From NCBI GenBank assembly GCA_029931535.1, contig JAQPZY010001347.1:1275501-1339500 (forward strand): a stretch of DNA of 64,000 bases, in the 5' to 3' direction. This document shows positions 39,755 to 50,827 of the stretch, piece by piece. The DNA is from Margaritifera margaritifera (lineage: Eukaryota; Mollusca; Bivalvia; Unionida; Margaritiferidae). The notes beneath the pieces are model-generated. The model was not told where the DNA came from, made no database searches, and was given only the letters and a program-made list of their open reading frames with translations. The position numbers were made by a program, and so were the translations under genes. The stretch's first letter is position 1. Each line of letters opens with the position of its first letter.

Positions 39755-40065
39755 GATTACCAACAGTGTGTCACATATCTATGATATTACCAACAACATG
39801 TCAAATATCTCTGATATTACCAACAGTGTGTCACATATCTCTGATATTACCAATAGTTTCACATATCACTGATATTACCAACAGTGTGTAACATATCTCT
39901 GATACTACCAACAGTCACATATCTCTGATATTACTAACAGTGTGTCACATGTCTCTGATATTACCAATAGTGTGTCACATATTTCTGGAATTATCAACGG
40001 TCACATATCTCTGATATTACAAACAGTGTGTCACAAATCTCTGGAAATCCCAAACAGTGTGTCAC
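39755..40065. repeat. ~30-bp degenerate minisatellite, about 10 copies
   Basis: TCTCTGATATTACCAACAGT-GTGTCACATA units with short deletions. Confidence 0.92.
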
Positions 40066-41039
40066 TTCCCATGCTTCTCAATAAACATTCTGAAATTTTA
40101 TACCTGTTACTGTTATTTTCATCTTCCCATTTTCACACCCTGCATATCAGATTGTTTAAATTGTCAACAATGGAGAGTAAACCAATGCCAAAGGGATCCC
40201 ACAGTATGATGTAGTGGAAAAATTATGATGGAGGGTAATAAGGTATAGCTTATAACAGAGATTCAAGCCTATGGTGTAAGTTAGATTTCAGTACATTTAA
40301 TTCGTTTTTGATTACATCATACTATGGGTTCCCTCTGGCATTAGTTTACAATACATCACTGACAATTTAAATGATTTGGGTTTGCATGGTGTTGTTTTGG
40401 ATATGCAGCTTAAAACAAAGTTAAGAAAGTTAAATTCTTCCCCAAAGCTGCTAGTAGCTTATGAGCGTTCAGAATTGAGCAACATTCATCAGACCAGAAC
40501 AGTATGGGCATAGTCATGAATCCCACTTAGGTGGTTACATTATGTTTATTATTCCTACTTAATTTATTTCACTTCATTTTAGTTCTTGTTATAATGTGAT
40601 TTCACATCATTAAATACCAATATTTTTGTGTTATTATATGCACAATCGTGATACAGCCTTGTTGGAACATATCCCAGTACAAGCCTCACTCACTTTTAAG
40701 ATGGGTCACTTTTATGGTTCCCATAAACAGTTTTATAGAGAGGGAGCATTTTACCAATGTTGTGGGATGTTTTATCATATGCATCTATTCTACACATTAT
40801 ATTTCTTGGAAAATCTTAGTCAGCTTTTGTAAAGTCAACTCTTACCATGCAGCTCGAAATGACGTGATCATCACATTATGATGTCATCGATATGATATCA
40901 CTTTTTACCTACATATATTAGACTGTACCAGACAACTAGGGAAACACAGTATATCCGTTATGTATCTGTGTAACCTTTGCTCTGATTGGATACATGCATA
41001 AAACGGTTTCATTTGTGACAACATGATGCATTTGCAACT
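40066..41039. other. Non-coding DNA, nothing recognised
   Basis: Short overlapping frames at 40626-40881 carry no domain. Confidence 0.45.
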
Positions 41040-41310
41040 TCATGGTCAATTCTACGGATCACATCTCGGATGTATGCCAGATAGATGCCATTAGCTGCCA
41101 TTCAGACCACCTTGGTTATTTTCGAAAACAAGGATTGACCAAGTAGATTCGAATGCATCTATTTTTTTAATTCGCAACTTCTTGGTCAATCCTATGGTCA
41201 ATCCAATTGTAAAAATAGCTGAGGTTGTCCAAATAGATTGCAGTTTCTTTTTTGCAAAGATATTTTTGGCAAACAACATAGCAACAGTGGTCGACTTTAA
41301 ATTTAATGTC
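41040..41310. mobile_element. Foldback-family repeat, copy 1
   Basis: Contains CTGCCATTCAGACCACCTTG and AACAAGGATTGACCAAG, then the inverse AACTTCTTGGTCAATCCTAT within 90 bp, so it can form a hairpin. Best matched by the copy at 42700-43060. Confidence 0.7.
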
Positions 41311-41519
41311 AATGGAAATGGATCATTATTTTTAAGGTTCAGCACAATGAGAAAAACATCCTTTCACAGCTATAAAACAAACATTTTGACAGCAACCTGT
41401 TTGTAAATAAGAAAGTTATTCCTCTTTTAAAAGAAGAGTACCCAATGGAAGTAAATCTTTAAATATTGATGGAATAAATATATATAAAGAATTACTTATA
41501 AAAACCAATATTCTTGCTC

Positions 41520-41870
41520 CATCTCAATTGGAACGTTCTTGCCCTTTTCCGTCAATTCGAGAAAGAAACTTCGGATTCGCCTCCATTGAGAACTATATTC
41601 GGAACTACTTTTGTTCACATGGCATAATATGGCGGTGGAAGCAGACAAAGTCACAATCGGAACTTTGTGATCCTTTTCTGTCGGAACATGTGGTGCACTC
41701 CACCAGAGGAAATCACAACACCCGTCAAATTTATGTGTATTCGTATAACTACATCCGAGGTTATTTCTCGCCTTGATGGAAATGGTCGAGCGATTTTCCG
41801 ATTGGTTCAATCAATCGGAACGCCCTCGGCCTTTTCCGTCAAATCGAGCAAGAAACATCGGAGGTAATTG
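41520..41870. mobile_element. Foldback-family repeat, copy 2
   Basis: TCAATTGGAACGTTCTTGCC-CTTTTCCGTCAATTCGAG near the left is mirrored by CAATCGGAACGCCCTCGGCC-TTTTCCGTCAAATCGAG on the right as a direct repeat, with ATCCGAGGT-type words between. It is less AT-rich than its surroundings. Frames here overlap on both strands without a domain. Confidence 0.6.
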
Positions 41871-42350
41871 GCCACAATTGGAACAGACCTTACTTCTGAT
41901 GTGAATCTCGTAGAAGATTGCTAGCTCTGTACGGCAATTTTAAATTCCTGAACCTCAGAGGTAAATTATAAAAAAGAGCTAATAAATTTCTTTATTTTTT
42001 TTTATTATTTAAAAATGACCGTAAGTTCGCTTTCAGAAAATAGTAATCCCTACACTTTGAAAGTTCGTTTCTGTATTTAAAAGACAAGCAAAATTAGTGT
42101 ACTTTGTGCTATTTCAGGTGCATTTCCCCAGCACACAGAAGCCGTCATTTTTATCGGCTGTCTGCTTCAGACAGCACTTGGTTTTCCTAATGGTGATAAC
42201 AAATAAAATGTCAATCCAAGTAGGTGAAAGACAAGTAAGTGTATGTTAACTTTCTCTACATTGTGAGAGTTGTAAAGCAAACAACATTTCCCCAATTTTC
42301 AGCGGTGCACCAAAACTCCAGAGGGGAACCTTAAGTATAGTATTTTCGAG
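41871..42350. other. Non-coding spacer
   Basis: No gene or clear repeat. GCTGTCTGCTTCAGACAGC at about 42159-42177 is a short perfect hairpin. Confidence 0.5.
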
Positions 42351-43112
42351 GTAGTCTCGTTAAACCAGACTCTCGCGTGGCTCCGTGGGAGCTTCGCCGT
42401 ACTAGAGTCTGTTAACGCCAGAACGAGGCTTTCCTCCCCAAAAACTTAAATGTAATGCGGCAATGTCTTCCGTAATTGCGATGATAAGATGACGTCACAC
42501 ATATGGACATTTTAATTGACTGATTGAAACTCACCACTCTATCGATAATAGTGTTAAATTATATCTTTTTAAGTTTTTAAATATTATTTTGGCTTGAATG
42601 GTTGCAGAAAATATGTCTTGAAAAGTTTTGAGATAGGGAGAGGTGTATATGTACATTTCAGTTCTACAAAGTTTTCCAGAAGCGCCTTGTATCAATAACG
42701 GAGCATTCGCAACTTCCAGATCAATCCTACTGATCATACCGCGAATGTATGCCAATAGCTGCATTCGGACCACCTCGGCTATTTCCGAAACAAGGATTGA
42801 CCGAGAAGTTGCGAATGCATAGAACTATTTTTTCATTAGTAACTTCTCGGTCAATCCTACAACTAATCCAATGGTAGGAAAAGTCAAGGTAGTCCGAATA
42901 CATTGAGGGTCTGCAGAGAAATTTCCGGCGAACAAAATGTATGATTTTTCTGTAAATTATTGCGCCGACACACATCCGAAGCATATTTTTCTCTCGCAGA
43001 AATAGTCGAGGACGTTCCAATTGGGTAACAGAGCTCAATAAAGCAGTTTACCAGATGCTCGTATGGCGAATATGCCATGGAGCCACGCGTGAGTCTGGTT
43101 GAACGAGACTAT
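42351..43112. mobile_element. TIR element carrying foldback-family copy 3
   Basis: The left arm GTAGTCTCGTTAAACCAGAC-TCTCGCGTGGCTCCGTGG (42351-42388) is the inverse of the right arm at 43075-43112 with a few mismatches. Inside, about 42700-43060, ACCACCTCGGCTATTTCCGA and AAGGATTGACCGAGAAGTTG are followed by the inverse AACTTCTCGGTCAATCCTAC. The element is 762 bp and non-coding. The direct flanks are not clear enough to read a target duplication. Confidence 0.78.
42490..42497. promoter_or_regulatory. CRE-like palindrome TGACGTCA
   Basis: Full 8-bp consensus for CREB/ATF binding, inside the TIR element. Function is not shown; such sites occur by chance. Confidence 0.25.
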
Positions 43113-43624
43113 TTCCTCGGTAGATTTTGGTAGAAAAGCCATGTGGTGTTCCGATTGAGAAGTATGAAGCCATAAAATGAAATTCAAAACGACTGCCTCG
43201 GCAACAAATCCGAGGTTTTTTACTGAAAAGGTCAAGGATGATTCCTTTGAAGTTTAACTCACACCCGCCCCATTTCGGCCTTAATCGCTATACCCTTGAA
43301 AGCTTAACCAGAGCCTGGGGTTCGCTAACAACAGCGTCACGCTTCGTCGCTCGTGAGATATAAGTCTAGCCAATTTAGGCCGGTACCAACCAAAGGCCAA
43401 CACCAGAAAACCCCCAAAACAAAAAACAAAACAGAACAACAAAGTGAAACGAAAACGAAGCGCCCTAAATATTGGAGTGTTAGACGGCGCAGTGAGAATT
43501 TACAAACGGAAATTAAATTTCGATAATGAAAACAAAGGATGTCAGTTCACTTATTCAAGATAAACTAAAGTAATGTTTTTTCACTCGGAAGAATGCTGAA
43601 CGATCGATTTAGTTGTTTATTTGC
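43113..43624. other. Less AT-rich region, continuing foldback-like text
   Basis: 43113-43235 continues the CCTCGG/TCCGAGG vocabulary of the foldback family. 43313-43440 is C- and A-rich. No reading frame supported. Confidence 0.45.
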
Positions 43625-43658
43625 TGACGTCATTTTGACGTCATGCATATTAACGTCA
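43625..43658. promoter_or_regulatory. CRE-like cluster upstream of candidate exon
   Basis: TGACGTCA at 43625-43632 and 43636-43643 (starts 11 bp apart, about one helical turn), then a half-site AACGTCA at 43652-43658. The cluster lies about 260 bp upstream of the candidate first coding exon at 43915. CREB/ATF factors bind this palindrome; a promoter role is inferred. Confidence 0.4.
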
Positions 43659-43914
43659 TAATCTCGAGGCCGAGACTGGTTTGACTCGGAAGTTCATTCG
43701 AACACATAGGACCTTACTGCTCTCCAGTGATGTAGACAAAAAACGCAACTGCCGGCACAGATTGTGTGACCCAGGAGTTAGCCTTGTTTTCGTTTGTCAG
43801 TTTAGTCATTTTGTTGTTGGAATCTGATGAAAAGTTAACAATACGAGTGCTAGTGTTGCAAGCTCGAGGTTTATACTTTCAATATTTTCCGTTACTTTTT
43901 GTTTCGCGAATCCG

Positions 43915-44044
43915 ATGAAAAATGATGTAAAAACAAGAGGATACATTTCTGCAAGAAAGAGGCTGAAACCAGGTTGTGGTGGCAGTGTCATTTCGAGAGA
44001 AGCGAGAGTGTCATCTGGGGAGCAGTTTGAATATGTTCTTGTAG
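43915..44044 (+). CDS. Candidate first coding exon of an unidentified gene
   Basis: From the ATG at 43915 an open frame of 43 codons reads like ordinary protein (for example GYISARKRLKPGCGGSVISR, then SSGEQFEYVLV) and ends GTTCTTGTAG|GTAAAA, a good splice donor, in phase 1. Beyond the donor the frame soon stops. Codon use is mixed and not repeat-like, unlike the other frames in this part of the window. CRE-like sites lie upstream. I do not recognise the protein and could not find exon 2: an insertion-rich stretch (MITE, SINE) follows. It may be an isolated or dead exon. Confidence 0.4.
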
Positions 44045-44187
44045 GTAAAATTTTAGCGCTATATTGTATTTAAAATCATCCCCTGTTGCTACTACACCGA
44101 TGGCTGATACAGCTAGAGCTTTTTTTGCGTATCACGAAAGCGATTGAGATGATATTACCGCATTTTCTCATGTAATATTGCGCGCCA

Positions 44188-44535
44188 AACTGCGAACAGC
44201 GCAAAATCAGATCTGCCGTCGACAATGCTCAAGGAGATACGAATCTACGCTGGTCGTTCCATCTTTGATGCAATTTAATAGCTTAGATCCTCATCTGCTG
44301 GTCGTTCCATCTTTGATGCAATTTAATAGCTTAGATCCTCATCTGCTGGTCGTTCCATCTTTGATGCAATTTAATAGCTTAGATCCTCATCTGCTGGTCG
44401 TTCCATCTTTGATGCAATTTAATAGCTTAGATCCTCATCTGCTGGTCGTTCCATCTTTGATGCAATTTAATAGCTTAGATCCTCATCTGCTGGCACATTA
44501 TGTGACAAAAGATGGGGTGCGTGTTTATATATGGT
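44188..44535. mobile_element. Palindromic MITE, copy 4, expanded by a 48-bp array
   Basis: The left part (CCAAACTGCGAACAGC, CAGATCTGCCGTCGACAATG) and the right part (CATCTGCTGGCACATTATGT, then GTGTTTATATATGG) match the family at 3808, 22084 and 22503. Where those have a simple centre, this copy has five 48-bp units. Confidence 0.8.
44251..44490. repeat. 48-bp minisatellite, 5 copies
   Basis: TGGTCGTTCCATCTTTGATG-CAATTTAATAGC units start at 44251, 44299, 44347, 44395 and 44443, virtually identical. The 121-codon frame across it is an artefact of the multiple of 3. Confidence 0.98.
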
Positions 44536-44544
44536 TAAGTTAGA

Positions 44545-44710
44545 TACATTCCCTGCACGGGAAACCCAAGAAGAGGCAGGTACTCATTCGCAAGCAGCTG
44601 GGTCGACTGGAGAAAATTAGGTTAAGTACCTTGTTCCAATGAACAAAGGCAAAGACCAGAGCCAGATTTTAACCTATGATCTCTCGTCTAGAATTTCAGT
44701 TATACGTGCC
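44545..44710 (-). mobile_element. SINE, minus strand
   Basis: On the minus strand a B-box-like ATAGGTTAAAATCTGG is followed by AACAAGGTACTTAACCTAA, TCGACCCAGCTGCTTG and GAATGAGTACCTGCC, the order of a conserved SINE body found in several metazoan phyla. The head is degraded. Confidence 0.72.
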
Positions 44711-45012
44711 CAGTGAAAACTACTTAGGCATTAGTTTACTAATAATATATCCATGTACTATGTTATATCACACAGATGAAAAGTAAAATCTATTGGGATA
44801 ACAGTCGAGGCACTATTTTCAAGCAGTGTTAAAATAGGAAAAAAAGAGGGGGTGGGGTGGAAAGAAGGATCACATTAGCATCGGTCGAATTTTATTGCAG
44901 TGCTAGGCCCAGAACAAATGTAGGTATCAGTGGTCTTGTGCTTATGTTTGATGCACATACAAACGAGTACCGAGCTTGTATCAGTGATTAGTTTAAAGAT
45001 GCTCTCTCTCTG

Positions 45013-45068
<56 letters not shown>

Positions 45069-45431
45069 ATGTACCACATGTCTTCAGGTTTACAAATAGA
45101 CCGGCTTTGATTAAACGTCTCATTTGTGATTCAATGAGTTACAATGGATCCACCTCGAATAAAATAATCTTTACATTAGGAAGAAAATCTGCACAACTTT
45201 AATCTGTACCCTACGGTGTCTTAATTTTCTGCATACATAAATGTGCTAAAATTGTGTTTCCTCACCTCTTTAAGCGAATAAGGACATTCTGTGTCAGTTT
45301 CAAGTAGCGTCAGCATTATACTTCCCCTAAACCGTTGCACCAGACCTTGTTAAATTGACAAGAACCCTAACACTCTAGTGACTTTATCCTCGTTTATAAG
45401 GTCACTGGCAAAATTGGAAGTTCTTCTGATA
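44711..45431. other. Spacer with (CT)n tract
   Basis: A CT microsatellite at about 45001-45065; otherwise nothing recognised. Confidence 0.7.
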
Positions 45432-45623
45432 CAGTACATTGCCCTGTACAATGTATAATAAACCGTCAAACCGAATATACAGTACATTGCACTGTACAAT
45501 GTATAACAAACCGTCAAACCGAATATACAGTACATTGCCCTGTACAATGTATAATAAACCGTCAAACCGAATATACAGTACATTGCCCTGTACAATGTAT
45601 AAGTATAATAAACCGTCGAACCG
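45432..45623. repeat. 48-bp minisatellite with hairpin, 4 copies
   Basis: Starts CAGTACATTGC at 45432, 45480, 45528 and 45576. Each unit contains TACATTG-CCCTGTA-CAATGTA, a 7-bp stem with a 7-base loop. The last unit has a short insertion. Confidence 0.95.
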
Positions 45624-45983
45624 AATCTTTATTAAACTTGCAATGAAGCTTTATGGAGTATTCCGAGATTATATTAGAACTTGATGACCTTGAACTAATT
45701 TGTAAGTTCACTAGGTTAAACCTTAAAGGCAAAATCCGGGCTAAGATATAATATGCACTCAATCGATATAGTTCACTGTATTTATTACATCTGTAAAAAG
45801 GTGAGTATCGTATGTCCATCAGTTTAGAAGAAATCGATCATTAATTTCGGAATTTTTCTCATATAGGAGGTTCGCCATATTCTCGTAGTGGGCACTGCAT
45901 CGGTGACTCATAACCTGCATTTCCGGTTACTACTGTATTAGGGCTGTCACATGTATGTAACTCGGTAAGGTCTTTGTGTGCGT
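45624..45983. other. Spacer, nothing recognised
   Basis: No gene or repeat seen. Confidence 0.5.
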
Positions 45984-45992
45984 GTGTGTGTG

Positions 45993-46074
<82 letters not shown>

Positions 46075-46108
46075 GAGAGACAGAGAGAGAGAGACAGAGA
46101 GAGAGAAA
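45984..46108. repeat. (GA)n microsatellite
   Basis: About 55 units, slightly interrupted towards the right. Confidence 0.98.
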
Positions 46109-46565
46109 GGGCGATTATGCTAGTCCTGCATATCCCAGTAAACGAGCGTGCACCATTTTCAGTCGAAATTATCGGTTACACTGTTTTTCTTTTTTAACAG
46201 GGTTAACAAATCTTTTATCTGCAGATTTCACCTAACGTAATTCATAACGTATAAAGTCTATCACTTGTTGTAAAGAACGTATGGCGACACCAATTAGCCA
46301 TGTCGAATGACACGATCTGTCTTGATTTACCTGTTCACCGGCTTATGAAATGTCATTCAACATCGTCTGGTCGTATGTCAAGCTCACTAATAAAGCAAAT
46401 AACATTCATCTAGAAATGTAGCATTAAATTGTATTTGTATGTTTTAATCTGTATTTAAAGTCAGATATTTTTCTTTCTTTCTTTCTTTCTTTTTCTCTCA
46501 TTTAGTCTGTCGCCAACTTTTACAGAATATTGATTGCAAAAAGTGGATCGTTCTCTCCTAATCTT
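46109..46565. other. Spacer with (TTTC)n
   Basis: A short TTTC run at about 46470-46492. Nothing else recognised. Confidence 0.55.
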
Positions 46566-46695
46566 GTTGGTTGGTTTTAATGGGCACTTTTAACACATTA
46601 TTGTTTATATTAGGGAGATGAAATTGGGAGCGAAGTAACCTTTCCAAGGACACAACGAGGCAGCTGACCTTGGCTAATGAGCTACCACGGTTCTT
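46566..46695 (-). mobile_element. SINE fragment, minus strand
   Basis: Minus strand: a head remnant GAACCGTGGTAGCTCATTAG, then GTGTCCTTGGAAAGG and a tail with AAAACCAACCAACA. Same family as 36062-36232, with part of the tRNA-like head deleted. Confidence 0.75.
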
Positions 46696-46874
46696 ATATA
46701 AATTATGTGTGACGGCCAACCGATTTAACCTTCTTTAAAACAACAGAATTCCTGATGTCTAAATATTCGCTTAACTGAATATTCATCTAAACTAATATAC
46801 GTGCAAAAAATTGTGTATATAAAATATATAAGCAATTTTAGAAATATAGACTCTTTTGAAAAAATTCAAGTCAT

Positions 46875-47105
46875 TATCACCAGCGAGATGTGTCGATCTG
46901 ACGGGAGTTTAACCAGTTCGTCTTGGAGTACCTCAATCGGAATGTCCTCGGCTATTTGTGTCAGACAAGAATGTATCTCGGATGTGATTACGTTTTGTTC
47001 GCCGGAAATGTCTCCGCCAAGAAAGAAACTCCAATCTATTAGGACCACCTCGGCTATTTCAATAATTGGATTTCCTGTAGGATTGATCGAAAAGTTGCCA
47101 ACTAA
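46875..47105. mobile_element. Foldback-family repeat, copy 4
   Basis: Shares CCTCAATCGGAATGTCCTCG, TTCGCCGGAAATGTCTCCGC, GGACCACCTCGGCTATTTC and AGGATTGATCGAAAAGTTGC with the copies at 41-43 kb. Confidence 0.72.
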
Positions 47106-47203
47106 AAATAGTTAATAACCTGAAACCCTGGCCTCCCATGATGCTCCGCAAACAAGGCCAGGCACGCACTGTTGAATGGCCGATACCGGTGTAGAAATAA
47201 AAG

Positions 47204-47389
47204 ATGGCGGAAGTAATACAAAAATGCATTGGCAATAAAGAAATAGCATTAAATCAGATATTTCCAGCTGTGTCGCCACCGGCTTTTTCGTTAACACTCT
47301 CTATGGTATTCCACTATTATTTATGGAATATTAAAATGCAACAAGCTTTACAATTTATAAAAGACTATTTCAGTATCTGTCTTCTCTAG
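47204..47389 (+). CDS. Candidate first exon with YY1/ETS-like start
   Basis: The ATG at 47204 sits in AAGATGGCGGAAG, which matches the YY1 start-site motif (AAnATGGCGG) and overlaps an ETS-like GCGGAAGT. That pair is typical of the 5' end of housekeeping genes. The frame starts MAEVIQKCIGNKEIALNQIF and is open for 61 codons; a true exon may end earlier, for example near 47305. The protein is not recognised and no downstream exon could be identified. Low confidence: a short frame beside a repeat. Confidence 0.25.
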   Translation: MAEVIQKCIGNKEIALNQIFPAVSPPAFSLTLSMVFHYYLWNIKMQQALQFIKDYFSICLL

Positions 47390-47483
47390 TATGCCTTTGC
47401 CATAAACAAATAAGGTACATGTATTTACTTGCACCCTGAGGGAAGAGCTTCTAACTTATTTTCAGAATTTATATGTCAAAAAT

Positions 47484-47690
47484 ATTTCCTGTAAATATGG
47501 CAATAAAATATGTTTACATGGTATATGGTGTTCATTTCCTGTAAATATGGCAATAAAATATGTTTACATGGTATATGGTGTTCATTTCCTGTAAATATGG
47601 CAATAAAATATGTTTACATGGTATATGGTGTTCATTTCCTGTAAATATGGCAATAAAATATGTTTACATGGTATATGGTGTTCATTTCCT
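47484..47690. repeat. 50-bp minisatellite, 4 copies
   Basis: ATTTCCTGTAAATATGGCAA units start at 47484, 47534, 47584 and 47634, identical as read. Confidence 0.98.
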
Positions 47691-48269
47691 AAGCAGGTAC
47701 ATACCTACATTTTTCTAAATGCACTCACATAGTTTGCCACAAACAAGAAAGGTTCTACACTGAATATAGAAGCCTGGTGATCCAATTTTTTGGGTTAAGT
47801 TTTCCTGTAAATATTGAAACATTGCAACCCCTTTATAAACGTCAATAATGCTAGCGTGACAAAGCGTCGAAAGAGCATAAGAAAACAAGCTTTTTTCAAT
47901 GGTAGGTGAAAACTGTCTTATTTTATTGATCACAGTTTGAATTCATAACAGTTCTAAGACTGACATTGAAAGTTTACTCCAGTGAACGACATTTTATCAC
48001 AAACAAGCTTTACGTAATCGTGAATTCATAACACTGGCGGGCGATTGTATTTCGTTCCCACGGCTTACAAATGTTTGAATATATATACGTGACTAACTCC
48101 CAATGTGTAAAAGGTCACTGTTACTCGCATCCCTGCAGACTTTGAAGTGTTGAAATGACAGATCTAAATACCAAACTGTATCCGTCTCAATTTATTCATT
48201 CAACATTAAAAACAGAAAACAAAGTAAGCCCTTTTAAAGGCCGGCACTCGGTTATTGTTATTGTTTACA
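47691..48269. other. Spacer, nothing recognised
   Basis: No coding signal or repeat. Confidence 0.5.
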
Positions 48270-48505
48270 AGAAATCTTTTTCGGGCCTACATTGAACGAA
48301 TGGATCTTGGTCAAGGGCTACATGAAACGAATGGATCTTGGTCAAGGGCCTACATGAAACGAATGGATCTTGGTCAAGGGCCTACATGAAACGAATGGAT
48401 CTTGGTCAAGGGCCTACATGAAACGAATGGATCTTGGTCAAGGGCCTACATGAAACGAATGGATCTTGGTCAAGGGCCTACATGAAACGAATGGATCTTG
48501 GTCAA
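48270..48505. repeat. 32-bp minisatellite, about 7 copies
   Basis: GGGCCTACATGAAACGAATG-GATCTTGGTCAA units with one 1-bp difference in the first copies. Confidence 0.97.
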
Positions 48506-49392
48506 TATAGTCAGCGTCTTGATACTTTCATTGAATAATACATTACTTGTACTCAGGAAATTGATGTCCATTTTACACACTCGACAGTGCTCCAACGATA
48601 TTTGTTTTATAAACAGGGGTGGGCAACAGGAGGGGCACCGTTTAAGATATGGGATACTTTTGTTGACCTAGAGGTTTTTGATCTTTAGATCAAAGGAGCA
48701 TTTATGCCATCAAACGACACACTGTTGATGATGAAATTTAAGATATTATCTCTTTTATAACTAAGAACAGATACAGCACATTTAAATATGTAAATATATG
48801 GAATTAAAACAGAAGACCAAACTTTGAAGGAGATATTTCCACAATCTGGAGAGAGACAGAGAGCCTGTTCGCGCAGGTCGGAGTGAGTTCTATTAGCGGG
48901 CGAAATGCCCTTCTTTTTCCATCTAGGTAGAGAACTGATCAAAACTTCAGGGTAATATAGTACAATATGTACAAAGATAGTGATTATGTGTACATAACTG
49001 ATATCCTGTTGAATTAAGAACTTTCACTATAAATGAACCGGTACATGCACATATTCAAATTTGTCATATATGTAACTAACTCAGATTCAGAAGTTACTAG
49101 TGGTGTGTCATGATACCGTAAAATATTAAACTGCGTCTTGACTGGGAGAGAAATGTGTTGCTGAGGTCGTTGATAAATGCAGTTTTTAATATGAGGTCTA
49201 CAATTAATTAGCTGCACTGATTTTTCTTTTTTCCTCATTTGTTTTAGCTTCATTTTTCAAGCGTAAATGCAACTTCCCCAACCCTAATAATACAACAGAG
49301 ACAAAATAATATTACAATGACAAAAATCAGAAATGAAGTGCAACACCTATGTAGAAAAGTATTAGCACTCTTTCTCTCTGGGGTTGATTACA
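48506..49392. other. Spacer, nothing recognised
   Basis: A minus-strand frame at 48685-48942 contains a less AT-rich stretch but no recognisable domain. Confidence 0.45.
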
Positions 49393-49492
49393 AATCATAG
49401 GTGTAATATCATTTGATATCATAGGTGTAATATCATTTGATATCATAGGTGTAATATCATTTGATATCATAGGTGTAATATCATTTGATAGT
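49393..49492. repeat. 24-bp minisatellite, 4 copies
   Basis: ATCATAGGTGTAATATCATT-TGAT units. Confidence 0.97.
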
Positions 49493-50827
49493 AATTTAGT
49501 GTTTGAGAGTCCATTAAAAAAATGTAAATATTAAGATCCTAGAGTCTGACGTGCCCTCACATAAAATATATAGATGAATGCCTCAATAAATTCTAATTCC
49601 GGCACATTCAATTACTAAACTACTATAACATTTCTGCAACACTCATATATTTATAAAGTAAAGTTACCATGGAGTCCCTGGACCGCATACCAATTTCTTG
49701 ATTGTGCATCGAGTGGAGAACAATAAGACTGAGATATATAAACGACAAGCAAAGCGAACACAAAAATCAATAAATAAAGCATCGCTATGTGACCAACGAT
49801 ATCAGACATGTACTACATCATATATTTTCTTAACCTATGTTATTATTGTAAATATTCATAGCACAAAGATTAACAGTGACTTATATTCACTTTATATCTT
49901 ATTTTTGCATAGAATTTGCCCACGCACAAGAAGTGAAAACAACGGTTAGGCTGAGAAATCAATTCCATCACTGCCCTTAAACTATATCTCAATTCCTACT
50001 ATATTATAATTAAATAATTCTACACACAATAAAAGGAGTTTTAAAAGTGCAGAGATACTATAATACAGAAAGACAGACAATAAATCGTGGACACCACAAC
50101 GGCGCAGGCAGTGCAAAACACGACACCAAATATTGTCTGTTAGTATGTCAGTCTATAGGGAATTTCATAGTGCTATTAAGAATGTTTGGTTTAGCAAACG
50201 GTGTAACGATTGCATTTCGAATCGAGAAGGTTGCCGTTCGAATTTTGATATCAGAAACTTTTTTTTTCCTCATGTAATTGAACACACATGCACTCTCAAG
50301 TTGATTAGTTCAAGTATGACAGTAGATTGTGCTGCTGGGCCGACTGATTATGAAATCAAGTCATCTGTGCCAAGGCTATAAGTTGACATTACTTACAGGA
50401 CTGTGGTGCACCTTAAGTATGTAGAGAACAGTTTCATCTGAAATGCAGATGAAGTGATTTGGCGACATTCTGGCTGAATTGACGTAAGAAACCAAGACGA
50501 CAACACTTCCAATTCACTGTTCAAGAAATAACGGGGGCGGCCAGGTTCACAAAAACTCCAGAGATCCTCATGGACTGACAAACCAGGGAGTGCACACGGG
50601 CTTTTTTGGAGAACAAAAAATATGACAACAGTTAACCTATGTAACAATTATCAGTGAAATATTACAGGTATCTTTAATACGTATTTGAACTAGAACAAAA
50701 TCCAGACGTATGAATGGAAAGAATTTAAACAGCATTACCAACAAAATGACTTAGAGGTTCGTTTATGTAAAATTTAAACGAGTGCAGATTTTACGGCGAT
50801 AACAATAAAGAGCTGCAATAAGAAGTT
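49493..50827. other. Unassigned DNA left of the polymerase pseudogene
   Basis: Overlapping 76-84 codon frames lie at 49698-49949 and 50047-50381. No integrase, packaging ATPase, protease or capsid motif of a Polinton or adintovirus could be recognised. It may still be decayed element sequence. Confidence 0.4.

Noticed and set aside
44178..44543. 121-codon frame with 16-residue repeats
   Set aside because: It is the 48-bp array inside a MITE copy. The frame is a multiple-of-3 artefact.
49493..50827. Search for other Polinton or virus-like genes near polymerase copy A
   Set aside because: No integrase, packaging ATPase, protease or capsid motif could be recognised in the short frames, so none is called.
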